Both the position numbers and the translations under genes were made by a program. A DNA stretch of 64,000 nt from Collimonas arenae (GTDB lineage: Bacteria; Pseudomonadota; Gammaproteobacteria; Burkholderiales; Burkholderiaceae_D). Below the pieces are notes generated by a model. That model was not told the DNA's origin. It was given only the letters and a program-made list of their open reading frames with translations, and made no database searches. The stretch is from contig NZ_CP009962.1 of assembly GCF_000786695.1 (NCBI RefSeq), forward strand, positions 186,001 through 250,000, written 5' to 3'. Of the stretch, positions 16,464 to 25,875 are shown in pieces; the stretch's first letter is position 1; each line of letters starts with the position of its first letter.

Positions 16464-16880
16464 ATGAAATACCCTGCAGTCTTTAGCGCCGACCAGGATG
16501 GCGGCTTTGTGGTGACGTTTCGTGACATTCCTGAAGCGATCACGCAAGGTGACGATGAAACGGAAGCCATGGCAATGGCGCGCGACGTACTGCTCGAAGC
16601 AATGCGCGTTTACTTCGATGAAAAACGTACGGTGCCATCGCCGTCGAAAGCGCGGCCTGGCGAGCGCCTGGTGGATCTGCCTCTCAGCGCCCGCGCAAAA
16701 ATACTATTGCTGAACGAGATGCTTGCAAAAAAGATCGGCCCCTCTGCCCTGGCGCGGATGATGGACACCACGCCGCAGGAAATCAATCGCCTGATAGATC
16801 TCAACCACACCACGAAGATTGACCGCATCGGAGATGCGATGAGCGCGCTGGGTAAGCAACTTGAGCTGATTGCCGCCTGA
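16464..16880 (+). CDS. hicB: HicB antitoxin with C-terminal DNA-binding domain
   Basis: 138 aa. The N-terminal partly degraded RNase H-like fold shows MKYPAVFSADQDGGFVVTF and PEAITQGDDETEAMAMA, the HicB signature. The C-terminal HTH (GPSALARMMDTTPQEINRL, about residues 92-112) provides autoregulation. AAAAGGA precedes the ATG at 16464, so I do not use the earlier in-frame codon at 16428. It neutralises HicA, and its likely operator is 16155-16211. A palindromic B-type element starts 20 bp after the stop and may end the transcript. Confidence 0.92.
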   Translation: MKYPAVFSADQDGGFVVTFRDIPEAITQGDDETEAMAMARDVLLEAMRVYFDEKRTVPSPSKARPGERLVDLPLSARAKILLLNEMLAKKIGPSALARMMDTTPQEINRLIDLNHTTKIDRIGDAMSALGKQLELIAA

Positions 16881-16900
16881 TGTCCGGCGCAATCTCTATC

Positions 16901-17001
16901 AGGACTTACGCAAAATTTCGTCAGCAAGGCATGCCGACGAAGATAGTACGAAGGTGCAACTAGGAGGCATAACGCCGCTAGCGGAATTTTGCGCAAGTCC
17001 T
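16901..17001. repeat. Palindromic element, arm type B (copy B1)
   Basis: 101 bp, arms AGGACTTACGCAAAATTTCG / CGGAATTTTGCGCAAGTCCT. The interior (16933-16968, GCCGACGAAGATAGTACGAA then GGTGCAACTAGGAGGC) is the reverse complement of the core seen in B2 and, with changes, in the A elements. It lies between convergent hicB and SNF2 genes. Confidence 0.82.
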
Positions 17002-17027
17002 ATCTGTAACATTTGCCTGTAGTGACC

Positions 17028-19499
17028 CTAGCTCAACGGCGCCAGCAACAATTGCAAGTCCTCGCTGCTGAATTTGGTCGCCAGCGCCGCATCGCTGCCC
17101 AATACCCCTTCGGCGAGGGCGCTCTTACGGGCTTGCAGGTCGACGATGCGTTCCTCGATGCTGCCTTCAACCACTACCTTGTAGACAAACACGGTTTGAT
17201 CTTGGCCGATGCGGTGGGCGCGTGCGGTGGCCTGTTCCTGTACCGCCGGGTTCCACCACGGGTCCATATGGATCACGGTGTCGGCGGCGGTCAGGTTGAG
17301 GCCGACGCCGCCGGCTTTCAGGCTGATCAGCAGCAGCGGCACACTCTTGCTCTGGAACTGTGCCACCAGCGCGCCGCGCTGCGAGGGCGGCGTCTTGCCT
17401 GTCAGGGCGAGCCACGGCAGTTGCAAGTTGTCGAGTTCGCCAGCGATCAGGTCCAGCATTTCGGTGGATTGCGAAAATATCAGGACGCGGCGGCCTTCCG
17501 CCACCAGCGCCGGCAGCATATCGCGCAGCAGTTCCAGCTTGGCGCGCTCCATATCCGGTTCATGCTGCATGTTTTTTAGCAGGAACGGATCGCAACATAC
17601 CTGCCGCAATTTGAGCAAGGCGTCGAGAATCGTGATCTGGCCACCGGCAAAGCCCTTGCGCTTGAGGACCCCGCGAATCTGTTCGTCGGCCGCCACGCGC
17701 ACGCTCTCGTAGAGATCGCGTTGCCGTCCTTGCAGTTGCACGCGCTTGATGGTTTCGCTCAGCGGCGGCAGTTCGCTGGCTAAGTCATCCTTGCGCCGGC
17801 GCAGGATGAAGGGTCTGACCCTTTGCGCCAGTAGTTGCGCGCGCAAGGTCTGGCCGCCGATTTCGATCGGCTTGCGCCATAGTCGCGTGAAGCTGCGCAT
17901 GTCGCCGAGGAAGCCGGGCATCAGGAAATCGAACTGGGTCCAGAGCTCGCCCAGATGATTTTCCAAAGGCGTGCCGGTGATGCACAGGCGGTGGCGTGCA
18001 CGCAGTCTTCGTACTGCGCCGGCGCTGCGGGCGGTGGCGTTCTTGACGGTTTGCGCTTCGTCCAGGATCAGCATGTGATACGCCTGCGCTTCCAGCGCCG
18101 AGCGGTCGCGCCACAGCAGCGGATAAGTCGTCAATATCAGGTCGTATCCCGCCATATGCGGGAAATCGCGATGCCGTTCCGGGCCTTGCAGGGCAAGGAC
18201 GCGCAGGCTCGGCGCCATGCGCCTGGCTTCGGCTTGCCAGTTGAATATCAGCGAGGTCGGCAATACCGCCAGCGCTGGCAGGTCGAGGCGGCCGGTCTGT
18301 TTTTCGATCAGCAGATGCGCCAGCGCCTGCGCGGTTTTTCCGAGGCCCATGTCGTCGGCCAGGATGCCGGCCAGATGATGTTCGCGCAGGTATTGCAGCC
18401 AGGCGACGCCGTGCAATTGGTAGGGGCGCAGCGTGACGCCGAGTCCCTCCGGCGCGGCCACAGCCTGCGGCGTTCCAGCGCCTTGCAGCCGTTTGGCCAG
18501 CACACGCAAACCGGCATCTCCTTGCAGTTGCCAGCTGCCGTGGACGCCGGCCCGCGCATGCTGCGTTTCAAGCAGGCTCAGGCGCATGCTTTCAAGCCGA
18601 TATGCGTCCCAGGAGGAGAGTGGCAACGGCCCTTCCTTGCGTACCGGGTCGCTCAGCAGTTCCAGCATGCTGCCGACAATCACCTTGAGCGGTGCGGCCA
18701 GCGCTTCGATCCGTTTGCCGCCCGGAGCCCGCAACATGATCAGGTCGTGATCATCGATCAGGGCAAGCTTCTTTGCGTCCAGCCAGCGGCCGTCGCGTTG
18801 CAGCAGATGCGCTAGCAGCGGCACCAGGTCGATCATCTCGCCGTCGATTTCGATACCCAGCGTCAGCAGCCAGGAGCCTTCACCGGCAGGCAAGCCCAAG
18901 GCTGTGATCGTCTGTTCACGACCGCGCATGCGGGCCGCGACTTCCTTGCTCAGTACTTCGCCGGTATCGGGGCTGACTGTCAGGTGCCAGGCATCGACCG
19001 CCACGCTTTCGTGCGCAAAACCGGGGCGCACCACGATGGCCCAGCCCTTGGCCTGCAGATCGGGCAATTGCTCTGCCCAGAAATCGCCGAAAAAATCTTC
19101 CTGCACCAGCGTCCACAAGGAACTGAGATGCTTGGCCGCATCCTGTTCCGCGCTTTCGGTGCGCCATTGCAAGGTATCGATGGGCAGCGGATGCAGGCCC
19201 AGCTCCCACACCAGATCCAGAGCGTCGGCTTCAGCGCCGAGATCGCGCACCAGCACACGCTGGCCTTGGCTGTTTTCAACGATTTGCGAGGAGGCCGGGC
19301 GGCGGTTCAGCAAGGTGGTCGGCGCCGCTGTTTCCCAATGGAAGCCATCGTCGGCGACATAGGTCCAGATGATCTGCGCCACCGTGACATTCGGCCCGCG
19401 CGGTCCAAACGGGCCGGAAGGACGCATCCCCAGCAAGCCGTCGCCGCGGCTCAGGGTTTGCAATGTCAGGCGTGGACGGAAACGGCCTGCTGTACTCAT
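17028..19499 (-). CDS. SNF2-family DEAD/DEAH-box helicase (Swi2/Snf2 ATPase)
   Basis: 823 aa. The N-terminal ~380 residues lack motifs I know. Then come the SNF2 core motifs: LRPYQLHGVAWL, Walker A DDMGLGKTAQALAHLL, LDEAQTVKNAT (DEAQ in place of DEAH), CITGTPLENHLGELW, and C-terminal IFSQSTEMLDLIAG, KAGGVGLNLTAADTVIHMDP and ATARAHRIGQ. It translocates on double-stranded DNA; in bacteria the family assists RNA polymerase recycling or DNA repair, and the exact role is unknown here. The start overlaps the hydratase stop by 4 bp, making it the last gene of a three-gene operon. Confidence 0.9.
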   Translation of the reverse strand: MSTAGRFRPRLTLQTLSRGDGLLGMRPSGPFGPRGPNVTVAQIIWTYVADDGFHWETAAPTTLLNRRPASSQIVENSQGQRVLVRDLGAEADALDLVWELGLHPLPIDTLQWRTESAEQDAAKHLSSLWTLVQEDFFGDFWAEQLPDLQAKGWAIVVRPGFAHESVAVDAWHLTVSPDTGEVLSKEVAARMRGREQTITALGLPAGEGSWLLTLGIEIDGEMIDLVPLLAHLLQRDGRWLDAKKLALIDDHDLIMLRAPGGKRIEALAAPLKVIVGSMLELLSDPVRKEGPLPLSSWDAYRLESMRLSLLETQHARAGVHGSWQLQGDAGLRVLAKRLQGAGTPQAVAAPEGLGVTLRPYQLHGVAWLQYLREHHLAGILADDMGLGKTAQALAHLLIEKQTGRLDLPALAVLPTSLIFNWQAEARRMAPSLRVLALQGPERHRDFPHMAGYDLILTTYPLLWRDRSALEAQAYHMLILDEAQTVKNATARSAGAVRRLRARHRLCITGTPLENHLGELWTQFDFLMPGFLGDMRSFTRLWRKPIEIGGQTLRAQLLAQRVRPFILRRRKDDLASELPPLSETIKRVQLQGRQRDLYESVRVAADEQIRGVLKRKGFAGGQITILDALLKLRQVCCDPFLLKNMQHEPDMERAKLELLRDMLPALVAEGRRVLIFSQSTEMLDLIAGELDNLQLPWLALTGKTPPSQRGALVAQFQSKSVPLLLISLKAGGVGLNLTAADTVIHMDPWWNPAVQEQATARAHRIGQDQTVFVYKVVVEGSIEERIVDLQARKSALAEGVLGSDAALATKFSSEDLQLLLAPLS

Positions 19500-20269
19500 C
19501 TCGGCGTAAACAATACGTTCAGCTGTCCCAGTTCGCCATAGTGAATGGTGATTTCCTGCGCTGGCGGCAAATCGAAGCTGCCGGCGTACGAACCGGTGAT
19601 CACCGCCTGCCCGGCTCGCAGGCCGCGGCCGGTGCTGCGCAGGAATTCGGCCAGCCAGTACAGCGGCGCGCGTGGGTGCACTGCGGGATGGCGGCCTTGC
19701 AGCCGTGTGACTTCATGGTCGCTGTCGCCAGTGCTGATGCAGATTGCCAGTTCGCTGGCAGAGCGCGCCTGCGCCATGTCTACCTGCGGACCCAGGTAGA
19801 GTCCCTGGTTGAGCAGGCCGTCAGCCAGGTTTTCGATAAAACCGGCAGCGTCCGGTTCGGTGTAGCGGCTGTCGATCAGCTCTAGCGCAAGGTGGGTGCT
19901 GGCGATGGCCGCATCGACCTCTTCTGCAGTATAGGGCGCTGCGCGCGCCGGCAAGTCATGGCCGAGGACAAACGCCAGCTCAGGCTCGACTCTTACCTGG
20001 CCGCCACGGGTCCAGGCAAGACATGGGTTCTTGTCGTAAATGGTGCCGGCATAGATGGGCGCGACGACCGGCTGTCCTTCCACCGGCAAGCCGCATTTCC
20101 AGGCGCCGATGCGGTCGCCGGCATGTTCGGTGACCTGCGCCTGGATCGCCAGCGCAGCTTCGACATCCTGCGGCCGCAGGTGCAGCGGCAGGCGCGGGCC
20201 TTGTTCGCCGAGTTGACGGCGCGCGGCCAGGATGGCGGCGGCCTGGGATTGCGGGGTGTGAGCTTGCAT
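19496..20269 (-). CDS. 2-keto-4-pentenoate hydratase-like protein (FAH family)
   Basis: 257 aa, hydratase/decarboxylase branch of the fumarylacetoacetate hydrolase family. Visible features: IGAWKCGLP, PIYAGTIY, the metal-site segment VEPELAFVLG (E..E pattern), ALELIDSRYTE, and the C-terminal GQAVITGSYAG. It would hydrate 2-hydroxypenta-2,4-dienoate-like products of aromatic meta-cleavage, but no such pathway is nearby. It lies 3 bp after the acetyltransferase gene and overlaps the SNF2 gene by 4 bp, an odd operon for a catabolic enzyme. Confidence 0.82.
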   Translation of the reverse strand: MQAHTPQSQAAAILAARRQLGEQGPRLPLHLRPQDVEAALAIQAQVTEHAGDRIGAWKCGLPVEGQPVVAPIYAGTIYDKNPCLAWTRGGQVRVEPELAFVLGHDLPARAAPYTAEEVDAAIASTHLALELIDSRYTEPDAAGFIENLADGLLNQGLYLGPQVDMAQARSASELAICISTGDSDHEVTRLQGRHPAVHPRAPLYWLAEFLRSTGRGLRAGQAVITGSYAGSFDLPPAQEITIHYGELGQLNVLFTPR

Positions 20270-20272
20270 CGC

Positions 20273-21025
20273 TTATGAACGTATCCGGTAATGGTATTGA
20301 TAGAGCGTATTAAACCCCAGCTTGCGGTACAGCGCAGTGGCCGGCAGGTTGGTGGCCGTCACCTGGAGATAGGCCGAGCTTGCGCCCTGTGTTTTCCCCC
20401 AGCCGAGCAAACCGTTCACCAGCCGGGTCGCTACACCGCGCTGGCGAGCTTCCGGAGCGACTACGATATCGAACAGGCCGACCATGCGGTTCTCCGCCAC
20501 GGCCAAGCCGTAGGCGACCGGACGGCCCTGATCCATCAATGTGGCGAACGCAGCCGGCATGGCGATCGCAGCGAGCATGCGTTCATGCACCGCCTGCGCC
20601 GCCAGCGGCACACGATTGGCTTGTGCAAAACCGCTGCTCCACTCGGGCGTGGCGGTCGGCTCAATCAGTACATCCCGTGCAGACCAATCGGTGGCCGCCA
20701 ACGGCATCGTCATGAGCAGCGTCGGGTCAACCATGCGATAGCCGGCCTGTTCCAGCGCCTCTGCAGTACCCGCGGCGGCCAGCGGCGTAATACGGAAGAT
20801 CGGCGGCAGGCCGTGGCGGGCATAGAAATCCTCTACCACCCGCAGCGTGTCGGCGAAGGCCGCAGTCGGATGCAGAGGATTGGCCGAGTTGGCGCGCTTG
20901 GTATACCCCTCGGAGAGACGCAGCAGCCAGCCGCCGCACAGTGCCGATTGTTGCGCGGGCCATGCATTCAGAGCGCGTTCTTCCAGTGAGCGGACAAGAT
21001 GTAAATCTGGCGACGGAGTAGTCAT
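20273..21025 (-). CDS. GNAT-family N-acetyltransferase
   Basis: 250 aa. The C-terminal half holds the GNAT fold: VGLFDIVVAPEARQRGVATR is motif A, with the acetyl-CoA pyrophosphate loop RQRGVA, followed by YLQVTATNLPATALYRKLGF (motif B). The N-terminal ~120 residues (ALNAWPAQQSALCGGWLLRL) resemble a second, degenerate GNAT half as in double-GNAT proteins. The substrate is unknown. First gene of the operon continuing into the hydratase and SNF2 genes. Confidence 0.85.
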   Translation of the reverse strand: MTTPSPDLHLVRSLEERALNAWPAQQSALCGGWLLRLSEGYTKRANSANPLHPTAAFADTLRVVEDFYARHGLPPIFRITPLAAAGTAEALEQAGYRMVDPTLLMTMPLAATDWSARDVLIEPTATPEWSSGFAQANRVPLAAQAVHERMLAAIAMPAAFATLMDQGRPVAYGLAVAENRMVGLFDIVVAPEARQRGVATRLVNGLLGWGKTQGASSAYLQVTATNLPATALYRKLGFNTLYQYHYRIRS

Positions 21026-21252
21026 CTGACTGCAAGCTAAGAATAGTGGAAAGATATTCTACCCGCGGCGGCCAATCCGGCCAATCCAGCTAATGCAATC
21101 GACGCAGCGGAGTTCCGTCGCCATGCGTATTGTCTTTTCGGCAGATTGCAGGTAACTTAGCAACATGCAACAGAGTTGCATGTTCGGATTGCGCGAAATC
21201 CGCGCCTGTCCTGACGCACATCCATGCCTATCCATACAAGGATCTGTACTAT

Positions 21253-23421
21253 ATGTTCTTTCTTCAGCAACGCGCTCCTACCTTGGGCGTATTTATCCTG
21301 GCTCTCATGACCACCACTTCCTCTTCCGCGGCATCTCCTTTGACTCCTTCGACACCTTTGACCCCGCCGGTCGCCGCCAAGCAGGCCTGGCAAGAGAGCC
21401 GCCATGGCGAGATCGTCACCGACGATTATCACTGGCTGCGTGAAAAGACCAATCCCAAAGTGATTGCCTACCTGAAGGCCGAGAACGCCTACACCCAGGT
21501 CATGACCAAGGACCTGACGCCGGTCGCGAAGACGCTGTACAAGGAAGTGAAGGGCCGGATGAAGGAAACCGATCTTTCGGTGCCGACCCGGCGCGGTAAA
21601 TACTATTACTACAGCCGCACCGAAGCCGGCCAGCAGTATCCGATCATTTGCCGCCGCCTGGCCAAGGCCGATGCGGATTTCGCCTACGACGAAAGCGCCA
21701 GGGAAGAAATATTGCTGGATGAAAACCAGCTGGCCAAAGGCAAGAAATTTTTCGAGGTCGAAAGCTTCGCCGTCAGTCCGGACGACCGTTTCCTGGCCTA
21801 CTCCACCGATACCACCGGCTATCGCCAGTACCAGCTGCATATCAAGGATCTGAGCAACGATAAGCTGCTGGCCGATACTGTGGCGCGCGTGACCAGCCTG
21901 GCATGGGCCGCCGATAGCCAGACCTTGTTCATGACGCAGGAAGACGCCACCACCAAACGCTCCGACCTGTTGCTGCGCCTGAAGCTGGGCGGCAAGCCGG
22001 AGGAGGTCTATCGCGAAAAAGTGGAGCAATTCAATATCGGCGTCGGCAACAGCAGCGACCGCAAATTCATCGAACTCCAGGCGGAAAGCACCGATACCAC
22101 CGAAGTCAGCCTGCTGGCGGCCGACCAGCCGCTGGGCGAATTTCATTCGGTATTGGGACGTGAAAGCGGGCACCGCTACCATGTCGATCATCGCGACGGC
22201 GAGCTGTTCATCCTGACCAACAAGGACGCCAAGAATTTCCGCCTGGTGACGGCGCCGCTGGCGACGCCGGACCCGGCGCACTGGAAAGAACTGATCGCCC
22301 ACGATCCGGATACCTTGCTGGAATCGTTCGAACTGTTCAAGGATTTCATGGTGGTCAGCGAGAAAAGCGATGCGCAGGAACGTTCGCGCATCTATAACTT
22401 TGCCGACCATAGCTGGAAGACGGTGCAGTTCGACGAAACGGTATATACCTCGCACTCAGGCGGTACGCCGGAATTCACCTCGCGCCAGTACCGTTTGATG
22501 TACCAGTCGCCGGTGACGCCGCCGACGGTGTTCGATGTCGACATGGCAAGCGGCCAGCGGAAAATCCTGAAACAACAGGAAGTGCCTGGCTACGATCCGT
22601 CGCTGTACGAAACCAAACGCCTTTGGGCAACCGCGCGCGATGGCGTCAAGGTGCCGCTCTGGACTGTCGCTAAAAAAGACATCAAGCTGGATGGCTCGGC
22701 GCCCTTGCTGCTCTATGCCTACGGGTCCTACGGCATTCCGGCCGAGGCGACCTTTTCCAACAGCCGCGTCAGCCTGCTCGACCGCGGCGTGGTGTTTGCC
22801 GAAGCGCATATTCGCGGCGGCAACGACATGGGCGAGCACTGGCATGACGACGGCATGCTGATGAACAAGAAAAACACGTTCAACGATTTTATCGACAGTG
22901 CAGAGTGTCTGGTCAAGCAGGGCTGGACCAGCCCGCAGCGCTTGATCATCGAAGGCGGCAGCGCCGGCGGCCTGCTGATGGGCGCAGTCACCAACATGCG
23001 TCCCGATCTGTTCCATGCGGTGCATGCCGCAGTGCCGTTCGTCGATGTCATGAACACCATGATGGACGCCAGCCTGCCGCTGACCACCGGCGAATATCTG
23101 GAGTGGGGCAATCCCAACGAGAAGGCCGCCTATGACTACATGCGCAGCTACTCGCCCTACGACAATATCGAGCGCAAAGCCTATCCGGCGATGCTGGTCA
23201 CCACCGGCCTCAACGATAGCCAGGTCATGTACTGGGAGCCTGCCAAATACACCGCCAAGCTAAGGGCGATGAAAACCGATCACAACACCCTGCTGCTGAA
23301 AGTGAATATGGGCGCCGGCCACGGCGGCGCTTCGGGGCGTTATGACGCCATCAAGGAAAGATCATTCGAGATGGCGTGGATGTTGTCGCAATGGGGTATA
23401 ACCCCGGCCGGCAAACATTAA
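21253..23421 (+). CDS. Exported oligopeptidase B-like S9A peptidase
   Basis: 722 aa. Residues 1-27 form a signal peptide, unusual because oligopeptidase B (PtrB) is normally cytoplasmic. A seven-blade propeller region follows, then the catalytic alpha/beta hydrolase domain: nucleophile in EGGSAGGLLMG, SLPLTTGEYLEWGNP (PtrB signature), Asp in TGLNDSQVMYWEP, and His in GAGHGGASGRY. It should cut oligopeptides after basic residues. I use the ATG at 21253 (AAGGA upstream) instead of the longer frame from 21130. A second S9 enzyme follows 58 bp later, suggesting co-expression. Confidence 0.88.
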   Translation: MFFLQQRAPTLGVFILALMTTTSSSAASPLTPSTPLTPPVAAKQAWQESRHGEIVTDDYHWLREKTNPKVIAYLKAENAYTQVMTKDLTPVAKTLYKEVKGRMKETDLSVPTRRGKYYYYSRTEAGQQYPIICRRLAKADADFAYDESAREEILLDENQLAKGKKFFEVESFAVSPDDRFLAYSTDTTGYRQYQLHIKDLSNDKLLADTVARVTSLAWAADSQTLFMTQEDATTKRSDLLLRLKLGGKPEEVYREKVEQFNIGVGNSSDRKFIELQAESTDTTEVSLLAADQPLGEFHSVLGRESGHRYHVDHRDGELFILTNKDAKNFRLVTAPLATPDPAHWKELIAHDPDTLLESFELFKDFMVVSEKSDAQERSRIYNFADHSWKTVQFDETVYTSHSGGTPEFTSRQYRLMYQSPVTPPTVFDVDMASGQRKILKQQEVPGYDPSLYETKRLWATARDGVKVPLWTVAKKDIKLDGSAPLLLYAYGSYGIPAEATFSNSRVSLLDRGVVFAEAHIRGGNDMGEHWHDDGMLMNKKNTFNDFIDSAECLVKQGWTSPQRLIIEGGSAGGLLMGAVTNMRPDLFHAVHAAVPFVDVMNTMMDASLPLTTGEYLEWGNPNEKAAYDYMRSYSPYDNIERKAYPAMLVTTGLNDSQVMYWEPAKYTAKLRAMKTDHNTLLLKVNMGAGHGGASGRYDAIKERSFEMAWMLSQWGITPAGKH

Positions 23422-23479
23422 TTTTTCACAAGAAAAGCAATCATCCTTGATTAACTTAATTAACCCAGGCAGGATTTTC

Positions 23480-25684
23480 ATGTCATTGAAGAACAACCCT
23501 TTCAAGCTTTCCTTGCTATCAATTGCAGCGTCCTCGTTCATCGTGGCCGCGACGACAATTTTTTTACCGGTCTCTGCCAGTGCGGTCAGCGTCGCTCCGG
23601 TGCAAGAGGTGACTGATGTCATCGACGGCGTCACGGTAAAAGACCCTTACCGTTATTTCGAAAATATCAAGGACCCCAAGGTCCAGTCCTGGCTGAAAGA
23701 GCAGGGTGTTGCTGCACGCAAGGAACTGGACCGTATCGATCTGCGCAACACGCTGGAGCAACGCATCGCCGAGATTTCGGCGGCTACCGGGGATGATATC
23801 CGGGCAGTGACGCGGATGCCGGGAGATCACATCTACTATCTCAAGCGCGTCCGCGGCGGCAAGCAATTCAAGCTGATGACGCGCGACGGCTTGAAAGGCC
23901 CGGAACGCGTACTGGTCGATCCGGAACTCGAAGCCGAACGCACCGGCGTGCCGCATGCGATCAACTATTTTGTGCCGGCCTGGGATGGCAAGCATGTAGC
24001 CTATGGCGTGTCCGCCGGCGGTTCCGAGGACGCCTCGCTGTATATCCTCGATACGCAAACCGGAAAAAATGTCGGCGAGCCGATTCCGCGCGTGCATGAA
24101 GAGTTGCTCGGCTGGCTGCCGGACAGCAAGTCGCTGACCTACAACCAGCTCAAAGCGTTGAAACCGGGCGAGCCTGACTCCGAAACTTATCTCGACAGCA
24201 AGGTCATGTGGCTCAAGGTCGGCGATACAGCGTCGCAAGCGAAGGCAGTGTTCGGCCCGACCGTCACTACCGATCTCGGCCTGGCTCGTCTCGATGTCGG
24301 CACCATCATTTTCAATCCGGGCAGCCGCTGGATGGTTGCGCGCACCACCGACACTACCTTGCCGGAAGGTTATCTGTTCGTCGCCGATATCGCCGACCTC
24401 AACAAGCCGACTGTAACGTGGAAGAAAATCTCCAGCTTCGACGACAAGATCACCGACGCAGCATTGAAAGGCAACGACCTGTATCTGCTGACGCACGCCG
24501 GTGCGCCGCGCAATCGCGTATTGAAGCTGGATCTGCGCCATCCCGACCTGAAGCTGGCTCGTGAAGTTGCGGCCGCGCCGAAGGATGCCGTGCTGGAGAA
24601 GTTTTCCCTGACGCGCGACGCGCTGATGGCTGAAGTACGCGAAGGCACTTCGATCGTGCTGCGCCGCTATGCCGCAGGCGATACGAAGGGCCAAGCCATT
24701 CCGGCGCCGTTCAAAGGCGCCGCCAGCCTGCAGAACGATCCGGCGCATGCCTACAGCGACGTGCTGTACACCCTGAACGGCTGGACCGAATTGCCGCGCA
24801 CCTTGCTGTTGAAGGGCATGGTTTCCAGCGATCCCGGCCTGCGCGTGAATCCGCCGATGCCTAGCCTGCCCGACGTAGAAGTGGTCGACGTCAAGGTGCC
24901 GAGTTATGACGGCGCCATGGTGCCGATGACCCTGCTCTACAAGAAAGGTTTGAAGCGCGACGGCAGCAATCCGACCCTGCTGGATGGTTATGCCGCTTAC
25001 GGATTCTCGCAAACAGCCTACTTTTCACCGGCCAGCATGGCCTGGCTTGAGCGCGGCGGCGTGCTGGCGTACGCCAATGTGCGCGGCAGCGGCGTCTATG
25101 GCGACGACTGGTATCGGGCCGGCTTCAAGGCCACCAAGCCTAACACCTGGAAAGACGGCGTGGCTTGCGCCAAATACCTGATCTCCGAGGGGTATGCCAC
25201 GCCCAAGACCTTGGGCGTGATGGGCACCAGCGCCGGCGGCATCTTTGTCGGCCGTACCGTGACCACAGCGCCGGAGCTGTTTGCCGCCGCTATCTTCAAT
25301 GTCGGCATCATGGACGCCGTGCGCGCAGAAGACAGCGCCAACGGCATCACCAACATTTCCGAGTTCGGCAGCGCCAAGAATCCGGCCGAATTCCCGGGTT
25401 TGCTGGCAATGAGCACCTATCACAACATCAAGGACAACACGGCCTATCCGGCGATCATGCTGGTGCATGGCATGAACGATCCGCGCGTCGATGTCTGGCA
25501 CAGCGCTAAAACAGCGGCGCGCCTGCAAGCCGCCACCGACAGCGGCAAGCCGATCCTGCTGCGGCTGGACATGCAAGCCGGCCACGGCATCGGCAGTACG
25601 GCAACACAGCGTTATGCCTTGTCTGCCGATATCTATAGTTTCTTGTTGTGGCAAATGGGAAAGGCGAAGCAAAACGATAGCTGA
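23480..25684 (+). CDS. Exported prolyl oligopeptidase-family (S9A) peptidase
   Basis: 734 aa with a signal peptide (about residues 1-35, ending PVSASA). An N-terminal S9 propeller starts with DPYRYFENIKDPKVQSWL. The catalytic domain shows the nucleophile in MGTSAGGIFVG, Asp in HGMNDPRVDVWHS, and His in QAGHGIGST. ATG at 23480 with AGGA 5-6 nt before it. It differs clearly from its neighbour and resembles prolyl endopeptidase more than oligopeptidase B. The pair could degrade proline-rich and basic peptides in the periplasm. Confidence 0.88.
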   Translation: MSLKNNPFKLSLLSIAASSFIVAATTIFLPVSASAVSVAPVQEVTDVIDGVTVKDPYRYFENIKDPKVQSWLKEQGVAARKELDRIDLRNTLEQRIAEISAATGDDIRAVTRMPGDHIYYLKRVRGGKQFKLMTRDGLKGPERVLVDPELEAERTGVPHAINYFVPAWDGKHVAYGVSAGGSEDASLYILDTQTGKNVGEPIPRVHEELLGWLPDSKSLTYNQLKALKPGEPDSETYLDSKVMWLKVGDTASQAKAVFGPTVTTDLGLARLDVGTIIFNPGSRWMVARTTDTTLPEGYLFVADIADLNKPTVTWKKISSFDDKITDAALKGNDLYLLTHAGAPRNRVLKLDLRHPDLKLAREVAAAPKDAVLEKFSLTRDALMAEVREGTSIVLRRYAAGDTKGQAIPAPFKGAASLQNDPAHAYSDVLYTLNGWTELPRTLLLKGMVSSDPGLRVNPPMPSLPDVEVVDVKVPSYDGAMVPMTLLYKKGLKRDGSNPTLLDGYAAYGFSQTAYFSPASMAWLERGGVLAYANVRGSGVYGDDWYRAGFKATKPNTWKDGVACAKYLISEGYATPKTLGVMGTSAGGIFVGRTVTTAPELFAAAIFNVGIMDAVRAEDSANGITNISEFGSAKNPAEFPGLLAMSTYHNIKDNTAYPAIMLVHGMNDPRVDVWHSAKTAARLQAATDSGKPILLRLDMQAGHGIGSTATQRYALSADIYSFLLWQMGKAKQNDS

Positions 25685-25725
25685 ACCTTGTTCCCGATAG
25701 AGGGGAAATTGAACGGGCTGGAATA

Positions 25726-25767
25726 ATCAACTAACAAACATCAGCTAACAAACATCAACTAACAAAC
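25726..25767. repeat. Three tandem 14-bp units
   Basis: ATCAACTAACAAAC, ATCAGCTAACAAAC, ATCAACTAACAAAC in tandem just after the second peptidase gene. Only one base differs among copies, suggesting recent slippage. Function unknown. Confidence 0.85.
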
Positions 25768-25787
25768 GCAACACGACCATCATGGGC

Positions 25788-25822
25788 CGCTGCAAGCACC
25801 AAGAACTTTCTTGCTTGCAGCG
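25788..25822. terminator. Terminator-like hairpin between convergent genes
   Basis: CGCTGCAAGCA (25788-25798) and TGCTTGCAGCG (25812-25822) form a perfect 11-bp stem with a 13-nt loop between the peptidase gene and the convergent hydrolase gene. There is no strong T-run. Confidence 0.65.
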
Positions 25823-25875
25823 CTCATCTCACTGCCTGGTCCGGCTTTTTACACCCAAGCCGGTACAGCGCCAAA

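Noticed and set aside
21157..22455. 432-codon minus-strand ORF
   Set aside because: Shadow of the oligopeptidase gene; composition is His/Gln/Val-rich as expected from antisense GC-rich DNA.
23564..25012. 482-codon minus-strand ORF
   Set aside because: Antisense shadow of the second S9 peptidase.
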